From positions 1 to 64,000 of the forward strand of contig NZ_NGNS01000014.1 in NCBI RefSeq assembly GCF_002165625.1: a DNA stretch of 64,000 nucleotides, read 5' to 3'. The DNA is from Neiella marina. GTDB taxonomy: Bacteria; Pseudomonadota; Gammaproteobacteria; Enterobacterales; Neiellaceae. The position numbers and the translations under genes are program-made. Below, piece after piece: positions 41,929-51,830 of this stretch. Below the pieces are notes generated by a model, which saw only the letters and a list, made by a program, of their open reading frames with translations, was not told the origin of the DNA and did no database searches. The number at the start of each line of letters is the position of its first letter. Position 1 is the first letter of the stretch.

Positions 41929-42746
41929 TGATCACTTCTTCGCGCGCCGCTCGCTTGTCCACGTCTGCTGGCTTTACTCTGATGGAGCTGGTGGTGGTGA
42001 TGGTGTTGTTGGGCATTGTGGTGATTGCCACCAGTAATTTTGTGATCACTGGTGTGGCAATTTTTACCCGCGGTGTAGACCGCCAGAATATGGCGTCAAC
42101 GGGCCGTTTCGTGGTTGAGCGGCTATCGCGGGAAGTCCGAGACGCGGTTCCCGGCAGTGTCACTATTCGCGATGATTTGGGCGATTGTTTGGAGTTTCGC
42201 CCGATCGAAGCGACGTTCTTCTATCTCGAAGCGCCAGTGGCACCATTACCTGCGGCCAACACCGCGATTGTTGCCAGCAACACCAGTTATTCCTACGACA
42301 GCGCAGCAAGTAATTACGATGCCATTGTTTACCCTTTGGTCCGCGATCATGTGTTCAGCGGTGGCGGTAATTCTCGGGCGGTCGGCGTTGCTGCTAATGG
42401 TTTGTCCGACAACGGCGACAATTCGAGTACCTTGCAGTTTAGCAGTAGCTTCCAGTTTCCTGAGGGATCACCGGCCCAGCGGTTGTTCTTGACCCGCAGT
42501 GTCACTAGCTATTGTTTGGTTGCGGGTGAGTTGTATCGACATACCAGTAGCAACGGTAGTATTACGCCGGGCAATGGCGGGGTATTGATGGGGCGCTTAT
42601 TTGCTAATGGTGTTGGTGAAGACATGTTTGCCATTAGTCAGTCGCAATACTCGGGCGTTTCTTTGGTGCAAGTGTTTCTCAGGCTCAATGCCCGCGATGA
42701 GGATGTGGTGCTGAATCATGAAATCCACCTACAGCAAGTCCCATAA
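41928..42746 (+). CDS. mshO: MSHA minor pilin-like protein MshO
   Basis: A 272-residue PilW/GspJ-like pseudopilin: leader ending SAG, then FTLMELVVVMVLLGIVVIA. It is larger than the other pilins, as is usual for the tip-initiating type. NMASTGRFVVERLSREVRDAVPGSV follows the spine, a mark of this group. It overlaps mshD by one base and mshP by 29 bp. Confidence 0.88.
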   Translation: MITSSRAARLSTSAGFTLMELVVVMVLLGIVVIATSNFVITGVAIFTRGVDRQNMASTGRFVVERLSREVRDAVPGSVTIRDDLGDCLEFRPIEATFFYLEAPVAPLPAANTAIVASNTSYSYDSAASNYDAIVYPLVRDHVFSGGGNSRAVGVAANGLSDNGDNSSTLQFSSSFQFPEGSPAQRLFLTRSVTSYCLVAGELYRHTSSNGSITPGNGGVLMGRLFANGVGEDMFAISQSQYSGVSLVQVFLRLNARDEDVVLNHEIHLQQVP

Positions 42747-43191
42747 TCTTGCTTTTGGCACCAGCCAGCGCGGCGCTAGCTTAATGGTGGCGTTGTTCCT
42801 GTTAGTGATTCTGTCGGTGTTAGCGGCTCGTCTGATCAATGTTTTATCGGACAGTTCACGCAGTATCGCGGTGGAAGTGTATGGCACCAGAGCGTTAATG
42901 GCGGCGCAAAGTGGTGCCGATTTAGCCCTAGTCAAACTGTTCCCATTGGACAACGGAGTGGGCGCTGGTTGTGGCGCTGTGCCAACCAGTGATAGCGGTG
43001 AGTTTGCCGATAACGCCGGCCTATTGCGTTGTTCGGCAACCATTGGTTGTCAGCAGCAGGCCATTCCCGATGCGGTTGGCAGTGTGCTCTATACCATTAC
43101 CGTCACTGGCTTTTGCGCTGGGGGCGGTGGCGAAGAGGCCATTCGAGCCGAGCGGATCATTGAGCTAGAAGCAAGAGGACTGTCGTTGTGA
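42718..43191 (+). CDS. mshP: MSHA minor pilin-like protein MshP
   Basis: A 157-residue PilX/GspK-like protein with a class III-like start: GTSQRGASLMVALFLLVILSVLAA. The charged turn is followed by a hydrophobic spine with ALMAAQSGADLALVKLF after it, typical of MshP. It overlaps mshO by 29 bp and mshQ by 4 bp. Confidence 0.85.
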   Translation: MKSTYSKSHNLAFGTSQRGASLMVALFLLVILSVLAARLINVLSDSSRSIAVEVYGTRALMAAQSGADLALVKLFPLDNGVGAGCGAVPTSDSGEFADNAGLLRCSATIGCQQQAIPDAVGSVLYTITVTGFCAGGGGEEAIRAERIIELEARGLSL

Positions 43192-46100
43192 GCCAGCCGG
43201 TAGCGCTTTTTCGACTCATTGCCCTACTGATTCTAGTGGTTGGGGCCAATCCATTTGTGGTCGCCGCCACCTGTGATGATGTTTTGAAAGTGACGCTGCA
43301 GGGGGTGAGAGAAGCGGAAGGTAGCAACACCGGCTCTTACTTCAATCAGAACAGTAGTCAAGCCAAAATACGAAATGCCCAAGGGCAAGAGTTTGATTTT
43401 GTCCGCTTAATCAATAATCAGCCGGGAGGCTGCCCCGGCGTTCAAGGTGGGCGCTGTGTTATCAGCGGTAATCCGGGAGTGCGAGGCAATCTTGTCTACG
43501 ATTTGTCACTCAATCCATCGGCACCTAACGTTAACGCTTACAACGGCTTGCGGGTTTATCTTGGCGTGCCTGATTGGCTTGACCCATATTTCAATAACAG
43601 CAATATCAGCTACACCGACGACACATACAACCGTGTTGATGTTGGTGGTGATGTTTATCTGTGGGGCGGTATTGACGCCAACGAGAACGATCGTGGCTAT
43701 GTCGAATACACCATCGATAACCTGACCATTTATAACACCGGTGAAGTGTATAGTCCGCCCGGCGATCTGTTGATACCGCAAGGTTATGTCGCCCAAGGCC
43801 AGTTTTATACTCAAGGCAATTCTCGACCCGACGGTTGGGACGATTTTATTGATGACATCCCTGTGGGCGACGCCAGCGGCTTTTTCTCTCAACTAATAGC
43901 CGCTTTGTTTGGCGGTGATGAAGCTGTTACTCAGGTTGATCGGATTGATTTTGTCTTGGACGCTCTCGATAGAGGCTTGCAAGTACCTTCTTCTGAAGTT
44001 GGTAGCTACGTGGTATTTGTCTTTGCCGATGGCGAAATACCTAATTCATTGGTTGAGTTTTTATGGCCTCTGGACCACCCATCCGAAACCACCCGGGTTC
44101 GCCTCAATGGCCAGCTCTCGCTCAACAACTCGGCAGCAGGTATGAACGAGCCATCCAGCTCACCGATTAGTAATCTAGTTGTTCATACCAATAGCCGAGT
44201 CACCATGAGTGGCGGCGTGTTTCGAGGCGCGTTAATTCAAGATAATCGCACCAGCCAAGGGACGTCTGAAGTGCTTGAGATTAACAATCGAGATGTCGAA
44301 TTTTATGGTGCGGCGTCAGTCGAAGGCGGTTTTGAATTTACCGGCGGAGACTTTTACTACGAAGCTCAAGCGCTGGATGCCGACTTTGATGATATTTGTG
44401 AATCAACCAGCACTGAAGTGGATCTGTTTATTGATGCCAAGAAAGATACCGCGCTGACATGCGAAGTGGTCGATGTGGAGTTGCGTGTCGAACGTGGCGG
44501 CAGCACGGTCACTGATTTTGAGGGAATCGTGAGTTTGACCACCAGTACCAGCCAGGGAAGTTGGGTCGGCGCTGGATACTCCTTTAATGGCTCATTAAAC
44601 AATACCGGCAGCGGCAACGGTAGCTACGAGTTTGTTGCCAGTGACAATGGGCAGGTATTGGTCGGGTTCCGTCATCCAGCGATAGGCACGGTATCGATGG
44701 AAATGACCAAAGATACGACCACTTCGGATCCCGACTCAGTAACCTTTGTTCCTGATGGCTTGAGTGTTGAATTTAATCCCGAATACCCAACAGCTAACGA
44801 TCCGTTTGAGTTACTCGTCAAAGCAGTGAAGCCGAGCGACTCTGATCCGAGTCAGTGCGTTTCTGATATTAACTACGAGGGTGCTAAAAACATCGCGTTT
44901 GCGATGCGTTATGCCGACTCAGGACAAACGGTGTTTGTGCCATTAACCCAAGATGGTGAAATCATTCCTGAGCAAGGCAACGGTACCATTATTCGCCAGC
45001 TCAATTTCTCTCAAGGCGTATCCGAGCCAGCGTTGCAAGATGTCAATTACCGTGATGTTGGCGGTATTGAAGTGGTGGTCAGTGACCAAGACTTTGCCGA
45101 TGAGTTTCCCGACCAGCCGCCTCTTACCGGCGAGGGAGCAACCACTGTGATACCGGAATCGGTGAAAGTCTTAGATGTGCGAACGCAGTTAGCTGGCGCT
45201 CAGTGTGGTCAGCAGAACCTCGGTGGTAATGCAACCCAAGGTGCGGCATTTACCGCCGCAGGCGATCCGTTTGAGGCATTGGTTTCTGGTTTAGTGGCCA
45301 ATTGTGAGCCAACAGGCAGTGTTTGTGACCCCACTGCCGTCGCTTGTGCGGCTCCCAACTTTAAGGCGCCAGTAGCCATTTCGGTTGAGCTTGATACGCC
45401 AGCCGCTGGTACAGAGGGGGCGCTAACTGGCGATCAGCCGGGCGAGAACGATTTTGCTAGCGGCAGTGCTGTGGCTGGCAATCTGCGCTACGACGAGGTC
45501 GGCAGCATTAAATTAAAATCCTTGGTCACAGATTATGCCGGAACGGGTGAAGATTTCGCTGATGAAGTAATCGTAGGGCGGTTTTACCCGGCTTACTTAG
45601 AGCGAACTGAGGACTCAGTGCGAGATCTCCCAGCAGCGCGACCAGGATGTTTGAACCTTGGCATTGGTGAAGATCATTTCTCCTACCTATCAGCACCAAA
45701 CCAGCAGATTAGCTTTGAACTTGTTGCCCGAGAACGGGGAGGGGAGTTGACTGAGAATTATCAGCAAGACGATGATAATCCAGATAACCACTATGCTTTC
45801 ACCGCTAATGACCCCAGTTATTTGCTATATGACGACAGCACTGAACTGACCGACCGCTTGCAAGGGCTACCGGATCCCTTGGTTTGGAGTGGCGGTAAAG
45901 TGCTAATCGACGATGAAGGCTTCAGTGTAGAACGCCTATACACTTCGCAAACACCACTGACTTCGATAGAAGACGGGCCTTTCACTTCGCCAGAAATTGG
46001 CTTGTCGCTCGAAGGTGGTGATGGCGAGACCTTCCAGCAACAAGAGCTGACTTACGACTGTGGAGGCAGTACCTGCCCACAACCAGCAATAGACTTGTTA

Positions 46101-46622
46101 GATGAACCGATTGCTGAGCTGCGCTATGGCCGTTTGCGGGCCGATGATGGCTATAGCCCAGATAGTCTGGATTTGCATGTGCCACTCGTTGTCGAGTATT
46201 GGAATGGCAGTAATTTTGTTGTCAATAGCTGGGACAGCTGCACTGAGTTGGGCTTTGCCTTGATGTCATTTGATCCCGAGAAGAGTAACGCCGATGCGGT
46301 TGACATCGGCACAGGTAGCTCGACCTTGGCGTTGACTCGCGACCGCAGCAATTATGTTGGTTCTGGCGCGACTGTGCTGACTCAGGATGGCAGAGTTTGG
46401 CTGCGCTACACGGCACCAAATGATTCTGGCTCGGCGACTCACTATGTTGGAGATGGCGGTGCCTCTAGCCCAGACACAGACTGGCCCGATTGGCTGAAAT
46501 ACAATTGGGATGGCGATCAAGGGTCAGACATAAGTCCCGGTGATGATGCCAGTGTTAGCGGCGTGGCGACATTTGGCCGCACCCGCGGTAGTGATCGGGT
46601 GATCTCGCGACGTGAGCTCTAG
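43188..46622 (+). CDS. mshQ: MSHA biogenesis protein MshQ (large surface-type protein)
   Basis: A 1144-residue exported protein (signal peptide to about residue 27), last gene of the MSHA locus. It is mostly beta-rich, with a polymer-like FxFVADG..P and Ig-like segments (about 400-600) and a C-terminal region (about 600-1144) of the type conserved in MshQ proteins. The start is GTG, overlapping the mshP stop. MshQ probably acts as a tip or adhesin component, by analogy to PilY1-like large proteins; its function is not settled. It ends 3 bp from the convergent YbaK-type gene with no terminator visible. Confidence 0.82.
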   Translation: MSQPVALFRLIALLILVVGANPFVVAATCDDVLKVTLQGVREAEGSNTGSYFNQNSSQAKIRNAQGQEFDFVRLINNQPGGCPGVQGGRCVISGNPGVRGNLVYDLSLNPSAPNVNAYNGLRVYLGVPDWLDPYFNNSNISYTDDTYNRVDVGGDVYLWGGIDANENDRGYVEYTIDNLTIYNTGEVYSPPGDLLIPQGYVAQGQFYTQGNSRPDGWDDFIDDIPVGDASGFFSQLIAALFGGDEAVTQVDRIDFVLDALDRGLQVPSSEVGSYVVFVFADGEIPNSLVEFLWPLDHPSETTRVRLNGQLSLNNSAAGMNEPSSSPISNLVVHTNSRVTMSGGVFRGALIQDNRTSQGTSEVLEINNRDVEFYGAASVEGGFEFTGGDFYYEAQALDADFDDICESTSTEVDLFIDAKKDTALTCEVVDVELRVERGGSTVTDFEGIVSLTTSTSQGSWVGAGYSFNGSLNNTGSGNGSYEFVASDNGQVLVGFRHPAIGTVSMEMTKDTTTSDPDSVTFVPDGLSVEFNPEYPTANDPFELLVKAVKPSDSDPSQCVSDINYEGAKNIAFAMRYADSGQTVFVPLTQDGEIIPEQGNGTIIRQLNFSQGVSEPALQDVNYRDVGGIEVVVSDQDFADEFPDQPPLTGEGATTVIPESVKVLDVRTQLAGAQCGQQNLGGNATQGAAFTAAGDPFEALVSGLVANCEPTGSVCDPTAVACAAPNFKAPVAISVELDTPAAGTEGALTGDQPGENDFASGSAVAGNLRYDEVGSIKLKSLVTDYAGTGEDFADEVIVGRFYPAYLERTEDSVRDLPAARPGCLNLGIGEDHFSYLSAPNQQISFELVARERGGELTENYQQDDDNPDNHYAFTANDPSYLLYDDSTELTDRLQGLPDPLVWSGGKVLIDDEGFSVERLYTSQTPLTSIEDGPFTSPEIGLSLEGGDGETFQQQELTYDCGGSTCPQPAIDLLDEPIAELRYGRLRADDGYSPDSLDLHVPLVVEYWNGSNFVVNSWDSCTELGFALMSFDPEKSNADAVDIGTGSSTLALTRDRSNYVGSGATVLTQDGRVWLRYTAPNDSGSATHYVGDGGASSPDTDWPDWLKYNWDGDQGSDISPGDDASVSGVATFGRTRGSDRVISRREL

Positions 46623-46625
46623 CCG

Positions 46626-47123
46626 CTATTCATCTCGGCAAAACTGACCCCAAACGGCAGGTACTAAACTGAGATAATCGCTCATTGCCATAATGATGGA
46701 TTCGGTGGTGACACCGCAGTTAAAAGCAATTGTTTGATTGCTTTTCAAAGCTTCATCAAGGTACATGGGGACGTCAATCAAACCGCTGCCAAACGGCGGT
46801 AAAGCGCCTTTTTCAACGCCAGCAATTGCCATTAACTCTGCGCTTGAAGCAAAACGAAGTTTCTGACAGCCGAGAAAGCGTCGTACTTTTTGTGAGTCAA
46901 CTTGCTGATCGGCAGGTACTACAATCATGGCAAAATCACCCTGATGAAACGAATTTGCCGTGTAACGGCTGCGAAACAACAAACTCTTACCCCCCAAGGC
47001 CATCGGTAATTGCCGTTGTTCGGCGCTTTGCTCACAGGTGCTGGCGGCGCTATGGCTTTGTTGTTGGTATTTGATTTGATGTTGCGCCAGCAAGGCGATG
47101 ATTTGCGAGCCGATTGGTGTCAT
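46626..47123 (-). CDS. YbaK/EbsC-domain protein (aminoacyl-tRNA deacylase type)
   Basis: A 165-residue cytoplasmic protein of the YbaK/ProX fold, which hydrolyses mischarged tRNA such as Ala- or Cys-tRNA(Pro). Visible are LGGKSLLFRS, the DSQKVRRFLGCQKLRFAS lysine-bearing segment and the GALPPFGSGL loop. Its substrate cannot be told from sequence. It is divergent from mreB. Confidence 0.82.
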   Translation of the reverse strand: MTPIGSQIIALLAQHQIKYQQQSHSAASTCEQSAEQRQLPMALGGKSLLFRSRYTANSFHQGDFAMIVVPADQQVDSQKVRRFLGCQKLRFASSAELMAIAGVEKGALPPFGSGLIDVPMYLDEALKSNQTIAFNCGVTTESIIMAMSDYLSLVPAVWGQFCRDE

Positions 47124-47279
47124 TTGGGGGTTAAAATTGCGTCAAAAAAGTCATCATCTGCCAACATCATGACAGATTTATGTGGTCTTGTTGTGGTTTT
47201 ACCATTTAATGGCCGAATTAAGTGGTTGCTTGCTTGTCGAAGCCCGAGGGCATTGGTAAAGTTAGCCCGTTTAATTTGA

Positions 47280-48353
<1,074 letters not shown>

Positions 48354-48373
48354 TCGTCGCGGGTATTCGCTGA

Positions 48374-49258
48374 ATGAATCCTATTTTTGGTCGGGGCCCA
48401 TCGCTCCAGCTTCGTTTGATACTGGCCGTGATCACGGCCATTCTGCTGGCGTACCTCGACCGAAATTTTGCCTACATTGCGCAAGTCCGCGGCTATTTAA
48501 GTACCGCAGTCAGTCCAATCTATTACGTTGCCAATCTGCCTGAGCAAGTACTCACTGAAGTTGGTGATGTTCTGAAAACTCGTTATACCCTGCGAAAAGA
48601 AAACACTCAGCTTCGCGAACAAGCACGATTGGATGCTGGCAAATTGCAAATGCTGGCGCAGTTGAAACGAGAGAACAACCGGCTTCGCGCCTTATTGGGG
48701 TCTCCGGTGCAGCAAGATGCCCGTAAAATGGTAACGGAAGTGATTGCCGTTGAAAGCGATCCTTATCGTTACCGAGTGTTGATTGATAAGGGCAGTAGAG
48801 ATGGCACCTACATTGGCCAACCTGTATTGGACGACAACGGCGTGGTTGGGCAAATTGATGAAGTCGGATACAGCACCAGTCGAGTGCTACTGATTGCCGA
48901 TTTAAGTCATGCGCTGCCGATTCGTATCAGTCGTAATGACACCCGTAGTATTGCCTTAGGCATTGGTGCGCTCGACAAGCTTGAACTGCAACACGTGCCT
49001 CACAGCGCCGACATCCGAGAAGGCGATCTGGCGATTACCTCGGGACTTGGTGGCCGTTTTCCTGAAGGCTATCCAGTTGCCAGAGTCATTACCGCCAACT
49101 TTGATGAAAGTCTGCCATTTGCTGAGATCACCGTGCAGCCAATTGCCGCGCTCGACCGGCTCCGCTACTTATTATTGGTTTGGCCTGCAGAGCAAGACCA
49201 GGTGCCCGTCACCAACCCTGAAGCTGTTGAACAGCTTGCGACAGAGGAAGGTAGTTGA
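48374..49258 (+). CDS. mreC: rod shape-determining protein MreC
   Basis: A 294-residue bitopic protein with one membrane helix (about 12-32), a coiled coil (about 65-110) and the periplasmic double beta-barrel. It links MreB to the PBP2/RodA wall synthase. GRGPSLQLRLILAVI and VLDDNGVVGQIDEVG are typical. It overlaps mreD by one base. Confidence 0.96.
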   Translation: MNPIFGRGPSLQLRLILAVITAILLAYLDRNFAYIAQVRGYLSTAVSPIYYVANLPEQVLTEVGDVLKTRYTLRKENTQLREQARLDAGKLQMLAQLKRENNRLRALLGSPVQQDARKMVTEVIAVESDPYRYRVLIDKGSRDGTYIGQPVLDDNGVVGQIDEVGYSTSRVLLIADLSHALPIRISRNDTRSIALGIGALDKLELQHVPHSADIREGDLAITSGLGGRFPEGYPVARVITANFDESLPFAEITVQPIAALDRLRYLLLVWPAEQDQVPVTNPEAVEQLATEEGS

Positions 49259-49731
49259 TGCGCGCTCGATTTTGGCTCGGCCTAACCTTGTTTGTTGCTT
49301 TGATTGCTGCTGTCATGCCAGTACCGGCATGGATTGAAGACTTCCGCCCTGATTGGCTGTTACTGGTGCTGGGTTATTGGGCTTTAGCCTTACCCAATCG
49401 TGTCAATGTCGGTACCGCCTGGAGTCTTGGCTTAGTGCTCGATATTTTGCAGGGCGCGGTACTTGGAGCCAATGCGTTGGCCCTCAGCGTGGTGATATAC
49501 GTTCTGGCTCTGCACTTCCAAAAAATACGAAACTTCTCAGTCTGGCAGCAGGCAATAATCATTTCGCTACTGTCGATCATGGTCAAGTTATTGAGCTATT
49601 GGATGAGCTATTTGGCGTACGATATTGACTTTAATGACCAGCAGTTATGGGGCGCTCTGATTAACTTTTTGTTGTGGCCTTGGCTGTTTTATTTGATGCG
49701 GCGCTATCGTCGTCATTTCAGAATAAGCTAA
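49258..49731 (+). CDS. mreD: rod shape-determining protein MreD
   Basis: A 157-residue inner-membrane protein with about five helices, partner of MreB and MreC. FRPDWLLLVLGYWALALPNRVNVGTAWSLG is the family signature. The ATG overlaps the mreC stop; a TTG just before it is less likely. Confidence 0.94.
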   Translation: MRARFWLGLTLFVALIAAVMPVPAWIEDFRPDWLLLVLGYWALALPNRVNVGTAWSLGLVLDILQGAVLGANALALSVVIYVLALHFQKIRNFSVWQQAIIISLLSIMVKLLSYWMSYLAYDIDFNDQQLWGALINFLLWPWLFYLMRRYRRHFRIS

Positions 49732-49761
49732 TCTACTGATTACGCTTTTGTGGATTAAGCC

Positions 49762-50337
49762 ATGAAACTATCCTTGCCTTTGGTGTTAGCCTCCCAAAGC
49801 CCGAGACGGCGTGAGTTGCTGGGGCAATTGGTGACCCATTTCGAGCAGCGTAGCGCTGACATTGATGAAGTGCGTCAGCCTGACGAGTCTCCAGCATCGT
49901 ATGTTGCTAGGCTCGCCCAAGAAAAAGCCCAAGCTGTTGCTCAACTGGAGCCCAATAAGTGGGTGTTGGGGGCAGACACCATTGTTGTTTTGGGCGCTCG
50001 AATTTTTGAAAAGCCGCAAGATGAAGCTGATTGCTTAGCAACATTGTCGTTGCTTTCAGGTCAAACCCATCAAGTGATGACGGCCGTTGCGTTGTGCAAA
50101 GGCAATCAGCTGCTACACCAAACGGTGAGCTCAAATGTGACATTTCGGCCGTTGTCGACGTCAGAAATGGTGGCTTACTGGCAAACTGGCGAGCCAGCGG
50201 ATAAGGCTGGCGGCTATGGTATTCAGGGCTTAGGCGGATGTTTCGTTTCTCATTTATCGGGCAGCTACAGCGCAGTGGTCGGTTTGCCATTGTGTCAGAC
50301 TCAGCAGTTGCTGCAGGCTGCAATTAAGGAATCCTGA
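49762..50337 (+). CDS. maf: Maf-family nucleoside triphosphate pyrophosphatase (YhdE type)
   Basis: A 191-residue enzyme that hydrolyses non-canonical or dTTP/UTP-type nucleotides. The start LVLASQSPRRRELL, the DTIVVLGARIFEKPQDEADC loop and AGGYGIQGLGG are conserved Maf motifs. The position after mreD matches yhdE of E. coli. Confidence 0.94.
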   Translation: MKLSLPLVLASQSPRRRELLGQLVTHFEQRSADIDEVRQPDESPASYVARLAQEKAQAVAQLEPNKWVLGADTIVVLGARIFEKPQDEADCLATLSLLSGQTHQVMTAVALCKGNQLLHQTVSSNVTFRPLSTSEMVAYWQTGEPADKAGGYGIQGLGGCFVSHLSGSYSAVVGLPLCQTQQLLQAAIKES

Positions 50338-50340
50338 ATT

Positions 50341-51828
50341 ATGTCGAATATGTCTGCGTTAGGGGTTGAATTGCTCATCAACGTCACTCCCAGTGAAACA
50401 CGAGTTGCGTTGGTTGAAAATGGCGTGCTGCAAGAGGTACACATCGAGCGAGAAGCAAAACGAGGCATTGTTGGCAATATCTATAAAGGGGTTGTCAGTC
50501 GAGTCTTGCCCGGAATGCAAGCCGCGTTTGTCGATATTGGCTTAGGCAAAGCTGCTTTTCTGCATGCTTCCGATATTGTGCCTCACACCGAATGTGTCGC
50601 CGATGTTGAACAAGAACATTTTCAAGCCGGCAACATTGCCGAGTTAGTCCGTGAGGGCCAGCAAATCGTTGTTCAAGTGGTGAAGGACCCCCTTGGCACT
50701 AAGGGTGCGAGGCTGACCACTGATATCACCTTACCGTCGCGTTATTTGGTGTTTATGCCAGGAGCCTCTCATGTCGGGGTGTCACAGCGCATCGATTGCG
50801 AAGAAGCCAAGCAACGACTGAAAGATTTTGTTTCCAAGTACATCGATGAAAGCGGTGGCTATATCGTTCGCACTGCGGCAGAGCACTCCAATGAAATTGA
50901 ACTGGAGCAAGATACTGCCTTTTTGCGCCGACTATGGGCAAAAATTCAGAAGCGCTGGCAAGGCGATCCGCCGCTAAGCATGATTTATGAAGATTTACGT
51001 TTAGCATTCCGGGTGCTGCGCGATTATGTCGGCACCGGTATCGACCGTATCCGGGTCGACTCGCGACAAACGTTTGAACAACTTGATTCGTTTTTGGAAG
51101 ACTTTGTACCCGCTTTAAAAGGCGCATTGGAGTACTATCCGGGTGAGCGGCCAATCTTCGACTTATATGATGTAGAAACAGAGATTCAACGGGCGCTTGA
51201 GCGCAAAGTTGAGCTCAAGTCTGGCGGCTACTTGATCATTGATCAAACCGAAGCCATGACCACCATTGATATCAACACGGGCGGCTTTGTTGGCCACCGC
51301 AATCTTGAAGAAACTATTTTCAACACCAACCTTGAAGCCACGCAAGCCATTGCCCGGCAGTTGCGGCTGCGCAACCTCGGTGGAATCATCATTATCGATT
51401 TCATTGACATGGTGCAGGAAGATCATCAAGAGCGGGTGATGCAAAGTCTTGAATCGGCGTTGGCGCGCGACAATGCCAAAACCAAAATTAGTGGCTTTTC
51501 TGGTTTGGGCTTGGTCGAGATGACCCGCAAGCGCACCCGGGAGAGTTTGGAACATGTGCTGTGTGACTCTTGCCCTTCATGTGGTGGTCGCGGAACGGTG
51601 AAAACGGTCGAAACGGTGTGTTTTGAAATCCTCCGTGAAATCCTTCGGGTCAATCGTGCCTACGATGCCGATATGTTTGTGGTGTACGCCTCTCCGCCGG
51701 TCGCGGATGCACTGACCGGCGATGAATCGCACTCGATGGCTGAGCTTGAAGTGTTTATTGGTAAGCAGGTGAAGATTCAGCCCGAAATCATGTATGGCCA
51801 AGAAAAGTTTGACGTGGTGATGATGTAA
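50341..51828 (+). CDS. rng: ribonuclease G
   Basis: A 495-residue endoribonuclease that matures the 5' end of 16S rRNA and degrades mRNA. It has an N-terminal S1 domain (about 38-125, GNIYKGVVSRVLPGMQAAFV), catalytic DINTGGF and IDFIDM with their metal-binding Asp residues, and a zinc-link CDSCPSCGG. The short length, without the long C-terminal arm of RNase E, marks it as RNase G. It lies 3 bp after maf. Confidence 0.97.
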   Translation: MSNMSALGVELLINVTPSETRVALVENGVLQEVHIEREAKRGIVGNIYKGVVSRVLPGMQAAFVDIGLGKAAFLHASDIVPHTECVADVEQEHFQAGNIAELVREGQQIVVQVVKDPLGTKGARLTTDITLPSRYLVFMPGASHVGVSQRIDCEEAKQRLKDFVSKYIDESGGYIVRTAAEHSNEIELEQDTAFLRRLWAKIQKRWQGDPPLSMIYEDLRLAFRVLRDYVGTGIDRIRVDSRQTFEQLDSFLEDFVPALKGALEYYPGERPIFDLYDVETEIQRALERKVELKSGGYLIIDQTEAMTTIDINTGGFVGHRNLEETIFNTNLEATQAIARQLRLRNLGGIIIIDFIDMVQEDHQERVMQSLESALARDNAKTKISGFSGLGLVEMTRKRTRESLEHVLCDSCPSCGGRGTVKTVETVCFEILREILRVNRAYDADMFVVYASPPVADALTGDESHSMAELEVFIGKQVKIQPEIMYGQEKFDVVMM

Positions 51829-51830
51829 CC